Shown here: positions 13,001-25,000 of the stretch, one piece after another
How positions within the stretch are numbered: position 1 is the first letter of the stretch
Layout: every line of letters starts with the position of its first letter
From: Aspidapion aeneum
Lineage: Eukaryota; Arthropoda; Insecta; Coleoptera; Brentidae
Reading direction: 5' to 3'
Assembly (NCBI GenBank): GCA_963576565.1
Contig: OY755045.1
Coordinates: 3,843,477 to 3,907,476, forward strand
Length of the DNA stretch: 64,000 nucleotides
Notes under the pieces: model-generated
The model's database searches: none
What the model was told of the DNA's origin: nothing
Seen by the model: only the letters and a program-made list of their open reading frames with translations
Translations under genes and position numbers: made by a program

Positions 13001-16000
13001 TTGTTCCATTGATTGTCTTTCTGTCTGATATTATGACCGGCAAATTTCCATTTTAATTTTGCTACTTCTCCTCTTACATCCTTTACTTTTGTTTTATGTC
13101 TTATCCATTCATTCCTTTTTCTATCTGATAGCTTTACATGTAACATTTGTCTTTCCATTGATCTTTGGGCTTTTGTTACCTTATCCATGTTTGGTGTTGT
13201 AAGTGTCCAGGTCTGGGATCCATAGGTAAGTACAGGAAGGATACATTGGTTATACACTTTCGGTTTGAGGTACTGAGGACATTTTTTATTTCTTAATATG
13301 TAGCTTTAGTTAGCGAATGCTGCCCAGGCCAGTCTTACTCGTGTCTTGATTTCAGCCGTTTGGTTATCCTTTTTTAGTTTAATAATTTGTCCCAGGTATA
13401 ATATATCACAGAGTATTTTTTGTAATATATATTCCTCCACTTCTTCTTCTATTTTTTCTTGATTTATTTTGATCGTGATATTCTCATCTCTATTTGTTAT
13501 GACTTTAGTTTTAGTGCAGTTCATACTCAAGCCTACATTTTCAGCTGCTGTATCCAATTCCTTTAGCATTTTTATCAGTTCTTCTTTCCTATCTGTTATT
13601 AAGGCAATGTTTGAGTATTTGTAGTTATGTTTAACCTTCAGTGGTGAACACACCCATTAATTAGTAAACCAACACAAGACGCTAGCGCTACCAAGTCCAC
13701 TTTCAATCCCTGACTTCGCATGCGCAGATCTACCAATATTATTTACGTCATGTATTAGAATAGATGAATACAGGGTGATTTTCACTTGAATGATTCTAAC
13801 CACATGAAAATAGAAAGTTTCAAAAACCTAACCTAACAAAACCTAATCAAATCTAACCGAACCGAACCAAAGGAAACTGAACCAATAATTAAAAAAAAAA
13901 AAACTTTCCTGACTTCCTGCCCGGGATCCTAGAGGATGTGAAACCGAACCGAACCAAACCGAACCTAACTAAACTGAACCAAACCTAACCTAACCAAACT
14001 AAACTACAACACGTACTGCTAATTAGGTTTAGTTGGGTAGGATTAGGTTTCGATAGGTTCGGTTCGGTACGGTCCGGTTCGGATTCACATCCTCTAGGAT
14101 CCCGGGTAGGAAGTCAGGAAAGTTTTTTTTTCAAACTTTCTATTTTCATGTGGTTAGAATCATTCAAGTGAAAATCACCCTGTACATCTCTTCTAATACA
14201 TGAGGTAAATAATATTGGTTGATCTACGCATACGAAGTCAGGGATTGGAAGTAGACTTGGTAGCGCTAGCGTCTTCTGTAAAAACAACCAGTTTATGTAA
14301 TGGTTGACAGTTGTCAATGTCAACGGTGATTAAAATGTCAAGTTTACGAATTTACATATGTTAAAATAAAATATATTTTTAAACATAAAATTGACTTTCT
14401 AATTATTCCAAAAGCTATTAAAACAGGCAATATCATCAGCATATCTTAGGTGGTTCAAGTATTGTCCGTTTACTTTGATGCCTATTTCTTCCCAATCTAA
14501 GTTTAAAAACATTTTCTAGGACCTGGTTAAATAGTTTAGGGGATATTGTGTCACCCTGTCTAACACCACTTCTTATGCCAATTGGCTTGGTTCCTTCGTG
14601 TTGTTGCTTCGCAGCGATCTATAAAAGGTGCTAGAATAAGACCTAGTTATTGTAACTGTCAAGGTAGCTTTATTTTCGTTGAAAATCTACCACTACTGCT
14701 ACTCTAGCTGCTATCGTTTTTGAGATATATACTTTATTTACTCAAAAACTGTGACTCTGGCCCCGAATGAACCGAACCGAATCGTAGAAGTGATTTATTT
14801 ACTTTTTTATATCTCAAAAACTGCGACATGACAATTTAAAAAAATATATTCCTAATCTAAATTTAAAAATCGAGTTTTGGTGACTGACTAATCTTTTTAA
14901 ATATTTTAACTTCCTTTCTAACCCCTTGTAACACCAACCAAAAATTGATAGCCTTATCCATGAGTACCACAAAATTTTTGTACCAAATTTGGTTAAAATC
15001 GGTTGATCGATTTTTAAGTTATCTCCTGTCAAATAGACACCATTACAAAATTTGAAAGTTAACCCTTTTTTTACTCAAATACCATCCTATGGTATGAATG
15101 GCTAAAAAATATGTTATTATGAAAAAGTAAAGGTAAAAATAACATTATTTAACTGTGCTAATTGAATTAGGATCTAAGTTTGCCAAAATGAAAAAAAACA
15201 ACATGATTAGTCATGGACATTTTTATCATTATGATTATTAAAATTAATATTTATATATTATGCTGTAGCCTCTGGATAAAAAGTTACACTTTAGTCCAGA
15301 GCTTTATATTTTTATTTTTTACAAAATAAGTACATCCATGACGGATCTGATACCTTCCTAGCTAGCCTATTAGCATGCCTTAAGTGAAGCCATGATATAT
15401 CAGCCTTAAAAGTAGCTTTTTATAAATATCTCAGAAACTACAGCTGTTACGAAGTTTTTAGTTATAACACAAATTATTGAGCAAAATGTAATCTACTATT
15501 TTCCGAAAACCGCATATTGATACGATACTCCGTTAAAAAGTTAGCATTTTTTAAACATTTTAATTGTGAAAAAACTGTCATTAGCAGTAATGGATTTTAA
15601 CCAAAATCCAATCAGCTCGTAAGAGTGTCGGTGTCGAACACTATTTTACTTGAAAATTGTATTAAAATCGTTTTAGCAGTTTAGGAGCTATCGTGTTACG
15701 GACAGAAATAATATACACACACACACAGACAGACATCCCGACGATGTGGCAGTAAAATTAATATTGTGTTATATTTTAGTTATACATCGTTTTTAATTTA
15801 AAAAAAAAACATTTGTTTATGTCACTTTCTACTTTAGTCCCTCAGTGATTAAAGTAGAACTTTAGTCCCTGAAACAAGGGATAAAGTAACCATAAGTGCG
15901 AAAATATTATTTATTACTGACCTGGCGGTGCCTCGGTAAAATCCAGGGCCGGATTGATATCATTTTTGAAGCCCAATTTCTTATAGTCTCTGGTGAAACC

Positions 16001-19000
16001 TGCAGGGCCCCTCATTTGAGTGGCGCCCTCACTGTCAAAAGCGATTCTGCGCAGTTCTTTGATTTTTTCGTGACCGTCTTGATCCTAAAGAAAAACAATT
16101 ACATTTAGTAACCCAGGGCTATCAAAATGGACGGGCCACGATCCTCCACTTTGTTGACGTCACATCCGGGACTGATTTTTTTTTGTTGGTCACGCAAGGC
16201 CAACACAAAAATAGAGGCTACGACCCAGAAAAAATCAGCTGTTCTCCGGGGGCTGAATTTTACATTGGGTCTTATGGGAGGTCAGACGTTTTTTTATGAT
16301 ATTTTCAAAATGGCACTACAGATTTCCGCAAAATTTCAGTGAAATATTCTTAGACACCATCCCGATATTCCACCGAAATTTTGTAAGGAAGCAATATGAT
16401 TAAAAGGTTAAAATCTTCAAAATTTTACTTTCCTTATTTTGAATTCAAATTACCCGCCATGTACCACATGCCAACTGTTATATTTGACATGTATTTGACT
16501 TTGTCATCTGGGATTGTCACATTCGCTTCTGCTTTAAACTTAATTTTTTTGTGAGCTATAGTAAAAACAATCTTAAAACCGGCTTTATTTAAAAAAGAAA
16601 ATCAAATATTCATGAACCGTCATTCCAACTTCAATATTTTAAAGACAATCAGCTGTGTCGTAATGTGACCATCAAAAAAAAAATCAGCCCCGGATGTGAC
16701 GTCAACAAAGTGGAGGATCGTGGCCCGTCCGTTTTGATAGCCCTGGGTCACGTTACGACACAGCTGATTGTCTTTAAAATATTGAAGTTGGAATGACGGT
16801 TCATGGATATTTGATTTTTTTAAAAATAAAGCCGTTTTTGAGATTGTTTTTACTTTATTCTGGCAGAACAATTTTTTTTAAATGTATAGTAAGCCCTAAT
16901 TTTTCATAGCCGCTTCATTAGCTCACACAAAAATTAAGTTTAAAGCAGAAGCGAATGTGACAATCACATATGACAAAGTCAAATACATGTCAAATATAAC
17001 AGTTGGCATGCGGTACATGGCGGGTAATTTGAATTCATAATAAGGAATGCTAAATCTTAAAGATTTTAACCTTTTAATCATGTTGCTTCCTTACAAACCT
17101 TTGGTGAAATATCGGGATGGTGTCTGAGAATATTTCACTAAAATTTTGCGGAAATCTGTAGTGCCATTTTGAAAATATCATAAAAAAAACGTCTGACCTC
17201 CCATAAGACCCAATGTAAAATTCAGCCCCGGGAGAACAGCTGATTTTTTCAGGGTCGTGGCCTCTATTTTTGTGTTGGCCTTGAGTAACCTTTTCGAGGC
17301 ACTCCATTAGCTAACTTTATCCTTTATTGATGGGACGTTAAAAGACAGGTGTTACCTGATATTTAAAAGTTCAATTTTTACCGTTTGCAGATACTATTTT
17401 TATTCGCGTTATTACCATTCTAGCCCGCATAGCAATAGCTAGAGAGGGTATTAGATTCGACAAAAAAAAATCTCGTCGTGATGTCTGTCTGTATGTGTGT
17501 GTGTGTGTGTATATATTATTCTCTGTATCTGTATAAAAAATCATGGTGAGAATTGATTGCTCTGTAAAGATTAAAATCAAAATTTGCCGCCATCTTATAA
17601 TTTAAAATGTCTGACAGAATCATACTGGATTCTTCAAAATGGCGTGTTTATTCTTATTTTCCGAAAATTTTTTAGTTTTTTTTTTATTTATAGGAAAGCA
17701 CTACATTTCCCCCGCTTAACAAGGTACAAAGTAATCAAACAAGTTTCATGGCTAATCGGGCAAAAAGGAGTTTTTTGTTTCCCTTATATTTTTCCGTGGG
17801 TAGCTTGAAAGCTTAACCTCACGGGGGTCCAAGATCTAATGGACACCTAATAAGTGTTGACAGTTAACCGTTTCGTCCTTATAGTGTTTTTCCCTGCTTT
17901 TGGTTTTTTGTTTCTCTCGTATCTCAGTAGATGGCGCCTCTTGCTATAGTTCGCTCACTAATTACATTTAATTAGAGACAAAACCGTCTGATTAACTTCG
18001 CAAGATTTGTCACTTGACCAGCAGTGTTCTGAGGAGTCCCATAAGGACGAAACGGTTAACTGTCAACACTTATTAGGTGTCCATTAGATCTTGGACCCCC
18101 GTGAGGTTAAGCTTTCCAGCTACCCACGGAAAAATATAAGGGAAACAAAAAACTACTTTTTGCCCGATTAGCCATGAAACTTGTTTGATTTTTAAATTCA
18201 CGGGTACGAAATTTCACGTTTATTAAAATCAAAATTTGCCGCCATCTTATAATTTAAAATGTCTGACAGAATCATACTGGATTCTTCAAAATGGCGTGTT
18301 TATTCTTATTTTCCGAATATTTTTAAGTTTTTTTTTTATTTATAGCAAAGCACTACATTTCCCCCGCTTAACAAGGTACAAAGTAATAAAATCGGTAAAG
18401 TGGTTCTCACAAAATCGGATTTTGTTTTAACTATTGTTTTACAAATTATACGATTGCATTGCTAATCCTGCCTGCATTCATTTCTTTATAAATTCCTTAT
18501 TACTGATTTTAGTGAAATAAAAACATTTAGTAATAATGAATTTATAAAGAATTGAATGCAGACAGGATTGGCAATGCAATTGTATAATTTGTAAAACAAT
18601 GGTTAAAACAAAATCAGATTTTCTACTACACCGAGTTTATTAATTTGTACTTCTTGATCCAGGAAAAAAGTAGTGTTTTTCTATAAATTAAAAAAAATAT
18701 ATTTTCGGAAAATAAGAATAAACGTGCCTCTTTGTCCGACATCTTAACTTTTAAGATGGCACCAAATTTCGATTATAATATTTAAAGAACAATCAATTCT
18801 CACCCTGATTTTTTTTATTTGACTGGGATCGATTTAGTAATAATGAGTTTATAAGGCAATTAATGCAGACAGGATTGGAAATGTAATCGTATAATCTGTA
18901 AAACAATAGCTGAAATAAATATAGATTTTTTTGAGAACCACTACACCGATTTGACCAATTTAGAACTCGTTGTGCGGTGGAAAAGTAGTGCTTTCCTATA

Positions 19001-22000
19001 AATTAAAAAAATAAAATATTTTCAGAAAATAAGAATTAACACGTCATTTTGAAGAATCAAGTATAATTCTATCCGCCATCTTCAATTTTAAGATGTCGAT
19101 AAATTTTGATCATAATCTTTAAAAAGCAATCAATTCTTACCAGAATGTTTTTTATTTCATCAAAATCGGTTAAGTAGTAATGAATTGGAAATAATTGCAG
19201 ACATGATTGGCAAGGCAATAGCAATGGTTGAAACAAAAATATTTTTAGCTCACACATATACTATACTATAGTAGTGTGAGCTATGGTGATCCTAATTTTT
19301 TCGAGAAAAAAAAAGTTGCTCGGATTTCAAAAATTTTTATATATCTTTGCGTTTCAGATGATTTTGAAACTTTTTTGGTGCGCCGTCTGTCTGTCTGTCT
19401 GTCTGTATGTCTGTCTGTAACGACCAACGCGCATAACTCAAAAACCGCTTGGCCGATTTTAATGAAATTTGGTACCTGGGCTGGGTTTTGGGCCGAGATG
19501 GTCCCAATTAAAAATGAACAAAATCCTCCGAACACAAACCAAATAAAAGGGTGGGGGTAGATTTCAAAAATTAGAGTTTATGGGGAAATATGGCGTGTGT
19601 GATATCAAACGAAAGGTAATTGAGTCTGGAGTTAAACAAAATACATTTTAATTTATTTAAAAAAAGGGTGGGGGTATATTTCAAAAATTGGAGTTTAAGT
19701 GAAAATATGGCGTGTGTGATATCAAACGAAAGGTAATTGAGTTTGGAGTTTAAAAAAATACATTTTAGTTTTTAAAAAAAGGGTGGGGGTAGATTTGAAA
19801 AATAAGAGTTTAAGTCAAAACATGGCTTGTGTGGTATCAAACGAAAGGTAATTGAGTCTGGAGTTCAATAAAATATGCTTCAGTTTTTAGTTATATTAGC
19901 TTTCAAGTAGATACACTAAAACTATAGTACCCAGTGTGAGCTTATGTGCCCATAGATTGGCAGAGTATTTTTAAAATCACCGAACCGATTTTGCTGGTTC
20001 CTACGTCGTTGTGCGTGGCAAGAGTGCAGTTTTTTTACTAATTAATTAAAACATGTTCGCAAAACAAGAATAAACAGGCATCTTTGAAGGGTACAATTTA
20101 ATATCGGCCGTCATCTTGGATTTTAAGATAGAGGACAAAAAATATATTTAGTCAAAACTTTGATTTATTCTCTCCCAAGTGCAGTTTGTCCTATTAAAAT
20201 CGATGGTATAATTTAAAAGTTATATTGACAAAAAAATGTCCGGTTTCTTTTGGCCCGCCCGGTATATAAGTATATGAACTACAAAAAACTCACCTGGGGA
20301 TCCATTTTCAACAGCATCCTGGGTTCCAGAAGACCAAGCATTAAAGTTTGCAGCACATAAAGTTGATGCGCCATTTCCGCTCCACACACCATACCAGAGT
20401 TTATTATGCTTACCTGTTAAGAAAAGAAAAGAACATCTATAAATGTCGTTATTAAAAATGTTAGCAAGCATGCCAAATATCAGGAAAAAACTACATAGTG
20501 ATATTTTTTCAAGGGTCGTGTCCGAGGGGTCATCGGCACCCTAAAATTTTATACAGCGTCCAACAGGACTTGGGTCCTGACGTGTACTGTTGGGTCCTGT
20601 TGAGTACTGTTGAGTACTGTCGTGTAGTGTCGAGTACTGTTGGGTACTGTCGTGAACTGTCGAGTACTGTTGGGTACTGTCGTGTACTGTCGAGTACTGT
20701 TGGGTACTGTCGTGTACTGTCGAGTACTGTTGGGTCCTGTTGCGAGGTACAAAGCGCGCCCTTCAAAACACATGCGAGCAAAAAAAAAAGATCATCATGT
20801 TTGGGGAAGGTCGACAGGGACAAAACGCGCGCTCAAAAAACTTGCGACAAAAAAAAAAAAAAAAAAGCTCATCATGCCTTTTCGCATCTACGCCACTGGT
20901 TGGGGTTGGGGGGTAGTGTCGAGTACTGTCGTGTACTGTTGGGTCCTATCGTGTACTGTCGAGTACTGTTGAGTACTGTCGTGTACTGTCGAGTACTGTT
21001 GGGTACTGTCGTGTACTGTCGAGTACTGTTGAGTACTGTCGTGTACTGTCGAGTATTGTTGGGTACTGTCGTATACTGTCGAGTACTGTTGGGTCCTGTC
21101 GTGGTACTGTCGAGTACTGTTGAGTACTGTCGTGTACTGTCAAGTACTGTTGGGTACTGTCGTGTACTGTCGTGTACTGTCGAGTACTGTTGAGTACTGT
21201 CGTGTACTGTCGAGTACTGTTGGGTACTGTCGTGTACTGTCGAGTACTGTTGGGTCCTGTCGTGGTACTGTTGAGTACTGTCGTGTACTGTCGAGTACTG
21301 TTGGGTACTGTCATGTACTGTCGAGTACTGTTGGGTCCTGTCGTGGTACTGTCGGGTCCTGTTGTGAAATTTGTACAGTACTGTTGAAAGCTGATGACCC
21401 CTCGGTCGTGTCCCTTTTTTTTCCCCAGAACTTTTTTGCAGTAAGCCAATGGCAGATTCAAAAATATTGTATGAATTCTTTGTTTTATTCAGAAACTTTT
21501 TAATTTTTTGCAATTTTTTGTATCTTTAACCATTTTCCAGACAAAAGACAAAAAGAAAAATATGTACCCTGCTAAATGAATTTAAAATAGTCACTGCATT
21601 ACATTATTAACTAGCAATCAAAGATACAAATTATGTATTTTATGTATTTCTCAAAAACGGTTGGAGATACAAAAAATTGCAGAAGATCAAAAAGTTTCTG
21701 AATAAAACCAGAAATTCATTTTATAATTTTGAATCAGCCAGTGACTTACTGCAAAAAAGTTCTGGGAGAAAAAGTGGGCATGGTCCCAGAAAAAATATCA
21801 CCCTGTAGTTTTTCCTAATATGTGACACGCTTAATGATGTATGCCTTGTAGCTAAATACACGTTCCAGATTTGAGCTAAATATCTCAAAAACTGCACGAG
21901 TTATAAAGAAAAAACCAACAAAAAATTAAAATTTTAACAACACATATCTCGAAAACTAAACATTTGCGGACCCAGGGCTATACAAAGTTTTTTTCTTAAA

Positions 22001-25000
22001 ATCACTCAAGGAATAATCGAGTCGAGAGATGTGAATTAAGTTTGATTTTTTTTTTTAATTTTAATAGTTTTGTTATAATTTTTCTCAGTCTGCCAAATCT
22101 TAGCTCTCTAGCGTTTCTGGAAGTAAGCAATGTTAGTTTGACAATTAAGCAATGGTTTTACATAACTTTACATGTATAAGGAAGAAGAGTAAATCAAAAT
22201 TTTTGTTTTTTTTTTATTTTTTACAAGGGTTCATTCATTCATTCTGCCATATTTCTGTCTTAAAAAATGTATTGAAAAATAAATTACCTGTATGATAGAC
22301 CTAACTTGTTTATTCCTCAAATTTTTCACCAAAGCCTCTCTTTTGGCACTATCAGACTTCAAAAGCAGGGCATTTATTAGAGCTACTGCGTTTTGTTGAA
22401 CTACACAACTACTTTGAAAATGAGGTAGCAGTGTCTGAATAGTTATTTCTTTTTCGACCTAAATTAATAAAAAAAAACAAATTAATTAAATGAAATACTG
22501 CAAGGTCATCCTTTGACAGCGAAAAAGAAGAATTATAGAAATCAGTTGAATGGCTTGTTCGAGTTAATACCCTGAGAATTTCTCGTTCTTGTATTGAGAT
22601 ACCACACACATGCATAGGTAGAAGTTTTTCGAAAATGTATGTATGATCTTTGGTGGCTTAATGAAAGAGCGTCTGCATACAGAGCAAGAGATCCAGGTTT
22701 GAGTCTGTGCTGAAGAGATTTTTTTTATAATTTTTCTTTAAGGTTTAACAACACTATTTACATATGATTAGAGACAAAACCGTCTAATTAACTTCGCAAG
22801 AGTGTCACATTGACCAAGCAGTGTTCTGAGGAGTCCCATAAGGATGAAACAGTTAACTGTCAACACTTATTGGGTGTCCATTAGATCTTGGATCCCCTTA
22901 AGGTTAAGCTTTCAAGCTACCCACGGAAAAATATGAGAGAAACAAAAACTCCTTTTTACCCGATTAGCCACGAAACTTAATGTTTTTGACTTACTAAATT
23001 ATATCCCTCAGTGCTGTTTAAAACCACATTCTCCAAAATCGACAATGCTGCCTGAGTTGTTTGGGGTTCCTGTTGAGAATTGACAAGTCCTGCAACCCTG
23101 TTGATAAAGTCACCAGTTAAAATGTCCCAAGACACCATGCCTGGTTCCATTAGTTCTACGAAACTAAGAAGTGTATGTGCTAGAAGTTGGCCCTTGCATT
23201 TTCCTCCTGAAAAAGATTTTTCATATTTTTATTGGATAAATCCAAGATGCTGGAGTTTTTATGTTTTTTCACAAACTTTAGCTTATAACTTTTGCAAAAT
23301 TAGTTTTGGTTTGCCATAGAATAACAATTAAGGTAGTAAAGAAATTAGCTTTATAAATTAAAAACTAACAAATGTAGAGTGGCCAGGCTAAATGATCTAA
23401 GTGCCAAAATATACACATTTTAGATTTTCCACCAAAAATGATGTAGGTGTCAAGGCCAATACAGGGCTATAAGACCTAAGTGTCATTTCCCCAACTTATG
23501 CTCTATATGGCATATTTAAAATCGAGGAGTGAACAGCTCTCACAATCGGTGTACACATTTCTCACAATCTGTTCACAATCCTTCACAATCCCTCCCAATC
23601 ACCCACAATCTGTCACAATCTCTCACAATCCTTCACAATCTTACCACAATCCTTCACAATCCCTCACAATCTTTGCACAATCCCTCACAATCTTACCAAA
23701 GATTGTGGATTTTCACAATCGGCGTATACATTTTGGGGTTAGCTGGTCACCCCTCGGTTATTAAGTAGCAGGGCCGGTAAGGGTAAATACGCCGCTGCAC
23801 AGTCCTCCACAATCCCTCACAATCTTTCCACAATCCCTCATAATCTTTCCACAATCTTAGCAAAAGATTATGGATTTTCACAATCAGTGTACACATTTTG
23901 GGTTAGCTGTTCACCCCTTGGTTATTAAGTAGCAGGGCCGGTAACAGTAAATTAAGAGGGCGGCCAAGGAAACTATAGACATGATGACCTTTTTTTTTTT
24001 TGGTTGCCAGTATTTTTGATGGGATGGCCCCCCCCCCTTCAGGTACGCAGGTACACTACGCCGTTGCACAATCCTCCACAATCCCTCACAATCTTGCCAC
24101 AATCCCTCACAATCTTTACACAATCCCACCCAATCACCCACAATCTGTCACAATCCTTCACAATCTTACCACAATCGTTCACAATCCCTCACAATCTTAC
24201 CACAATCCCTCACTATCTTTACACAATCCCTCACAATCTTAGCAAAAGATTGTGGATTTTCACAATCGGTGTACACATTTTGGGTTAGCTGTTCACCCCT
24301 CATTTAAAATGATGATATTCGTAAGTCCGCTTGCATAAATTCTACAGTTTGTTTTAGTTTCCCACAAAAATGCTTTTTGGCACTTAGATCACTTAGCCTT
24401 TCTACTTTACAAATATATAAATATTTAAAAAAATACTAAATAACTGGAACCACCTAAGGTATGCTGATGATATTGCCTTAATAACAGATAAGAAAGAAGA
24501 AATAGCTGATGAAAATGTTGAAGGAATTGGATACAGCAGCTACAAATATAGGCTTGAGTATGAACTGCACTAAACCTAAAGTCATAACAAACACAGATGA
24601 GGATATCATGATCAAAATAAACCAAGAGAAAATAGAACAAGTAGAGGAATATATATACCTGGGACAAATTATTAAACTCAAAAAGGAAAACCAAATGGCT
24701 GAAATCAAGAGATGATTAAGATTAGCCTGGGCAGCATTCAGTAAATTAAGCTACATATTAAAAAATAAAAAATATCCTCAGTACCTCAAAATGAATTTGT
24801 ATAACAAATGTATCCTTCCTGTACTTACCTATGGATCCCAGACCTGGACACTTACAAAATCAAACATAGATAAGGTAACAAAAGCCCAAAGATCAATGGA
24901 AACAGATAAAAAAAGGAATGAATGGATAAGAAATAAAACAAAAGTAAGGGATGTAAGAGAAGAAGTAGCAAAATTAAAATCAAAATTTGCCGGTTATAAT

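Noticed and set aside
13830..14060. Interstitial telomere repeat (TTAGG)n
   Set aside because: Words are mixed CCTAA/CCGAA/CCAAA and bounded by foldback arms; no uninterrupted TTAGG array.
13306..14615. A single RTE element split by the foldback insertion
   Set aside because: The two RTE fragments overlap in protein coordinates (both include the YADDIA-to-DIALITDR region), so they are separate copies.
20498..21503. Long open frames on both strands (up to 231 residues) of repetitive Val/Tyr/Cys/Arg or Gln/Tyr/Ser/Thr peptides
   Set aside because: They follow from a 10-bp repeat that lacks stops in most frames; all frames are open alike, and they end at the TIRs of a mobile element.
23480..24288. 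Frames rich in HNPSQS repeats
   Set aside because: Same cause: translation of the CACAATCC-type minisatellite inside TIR element 3.
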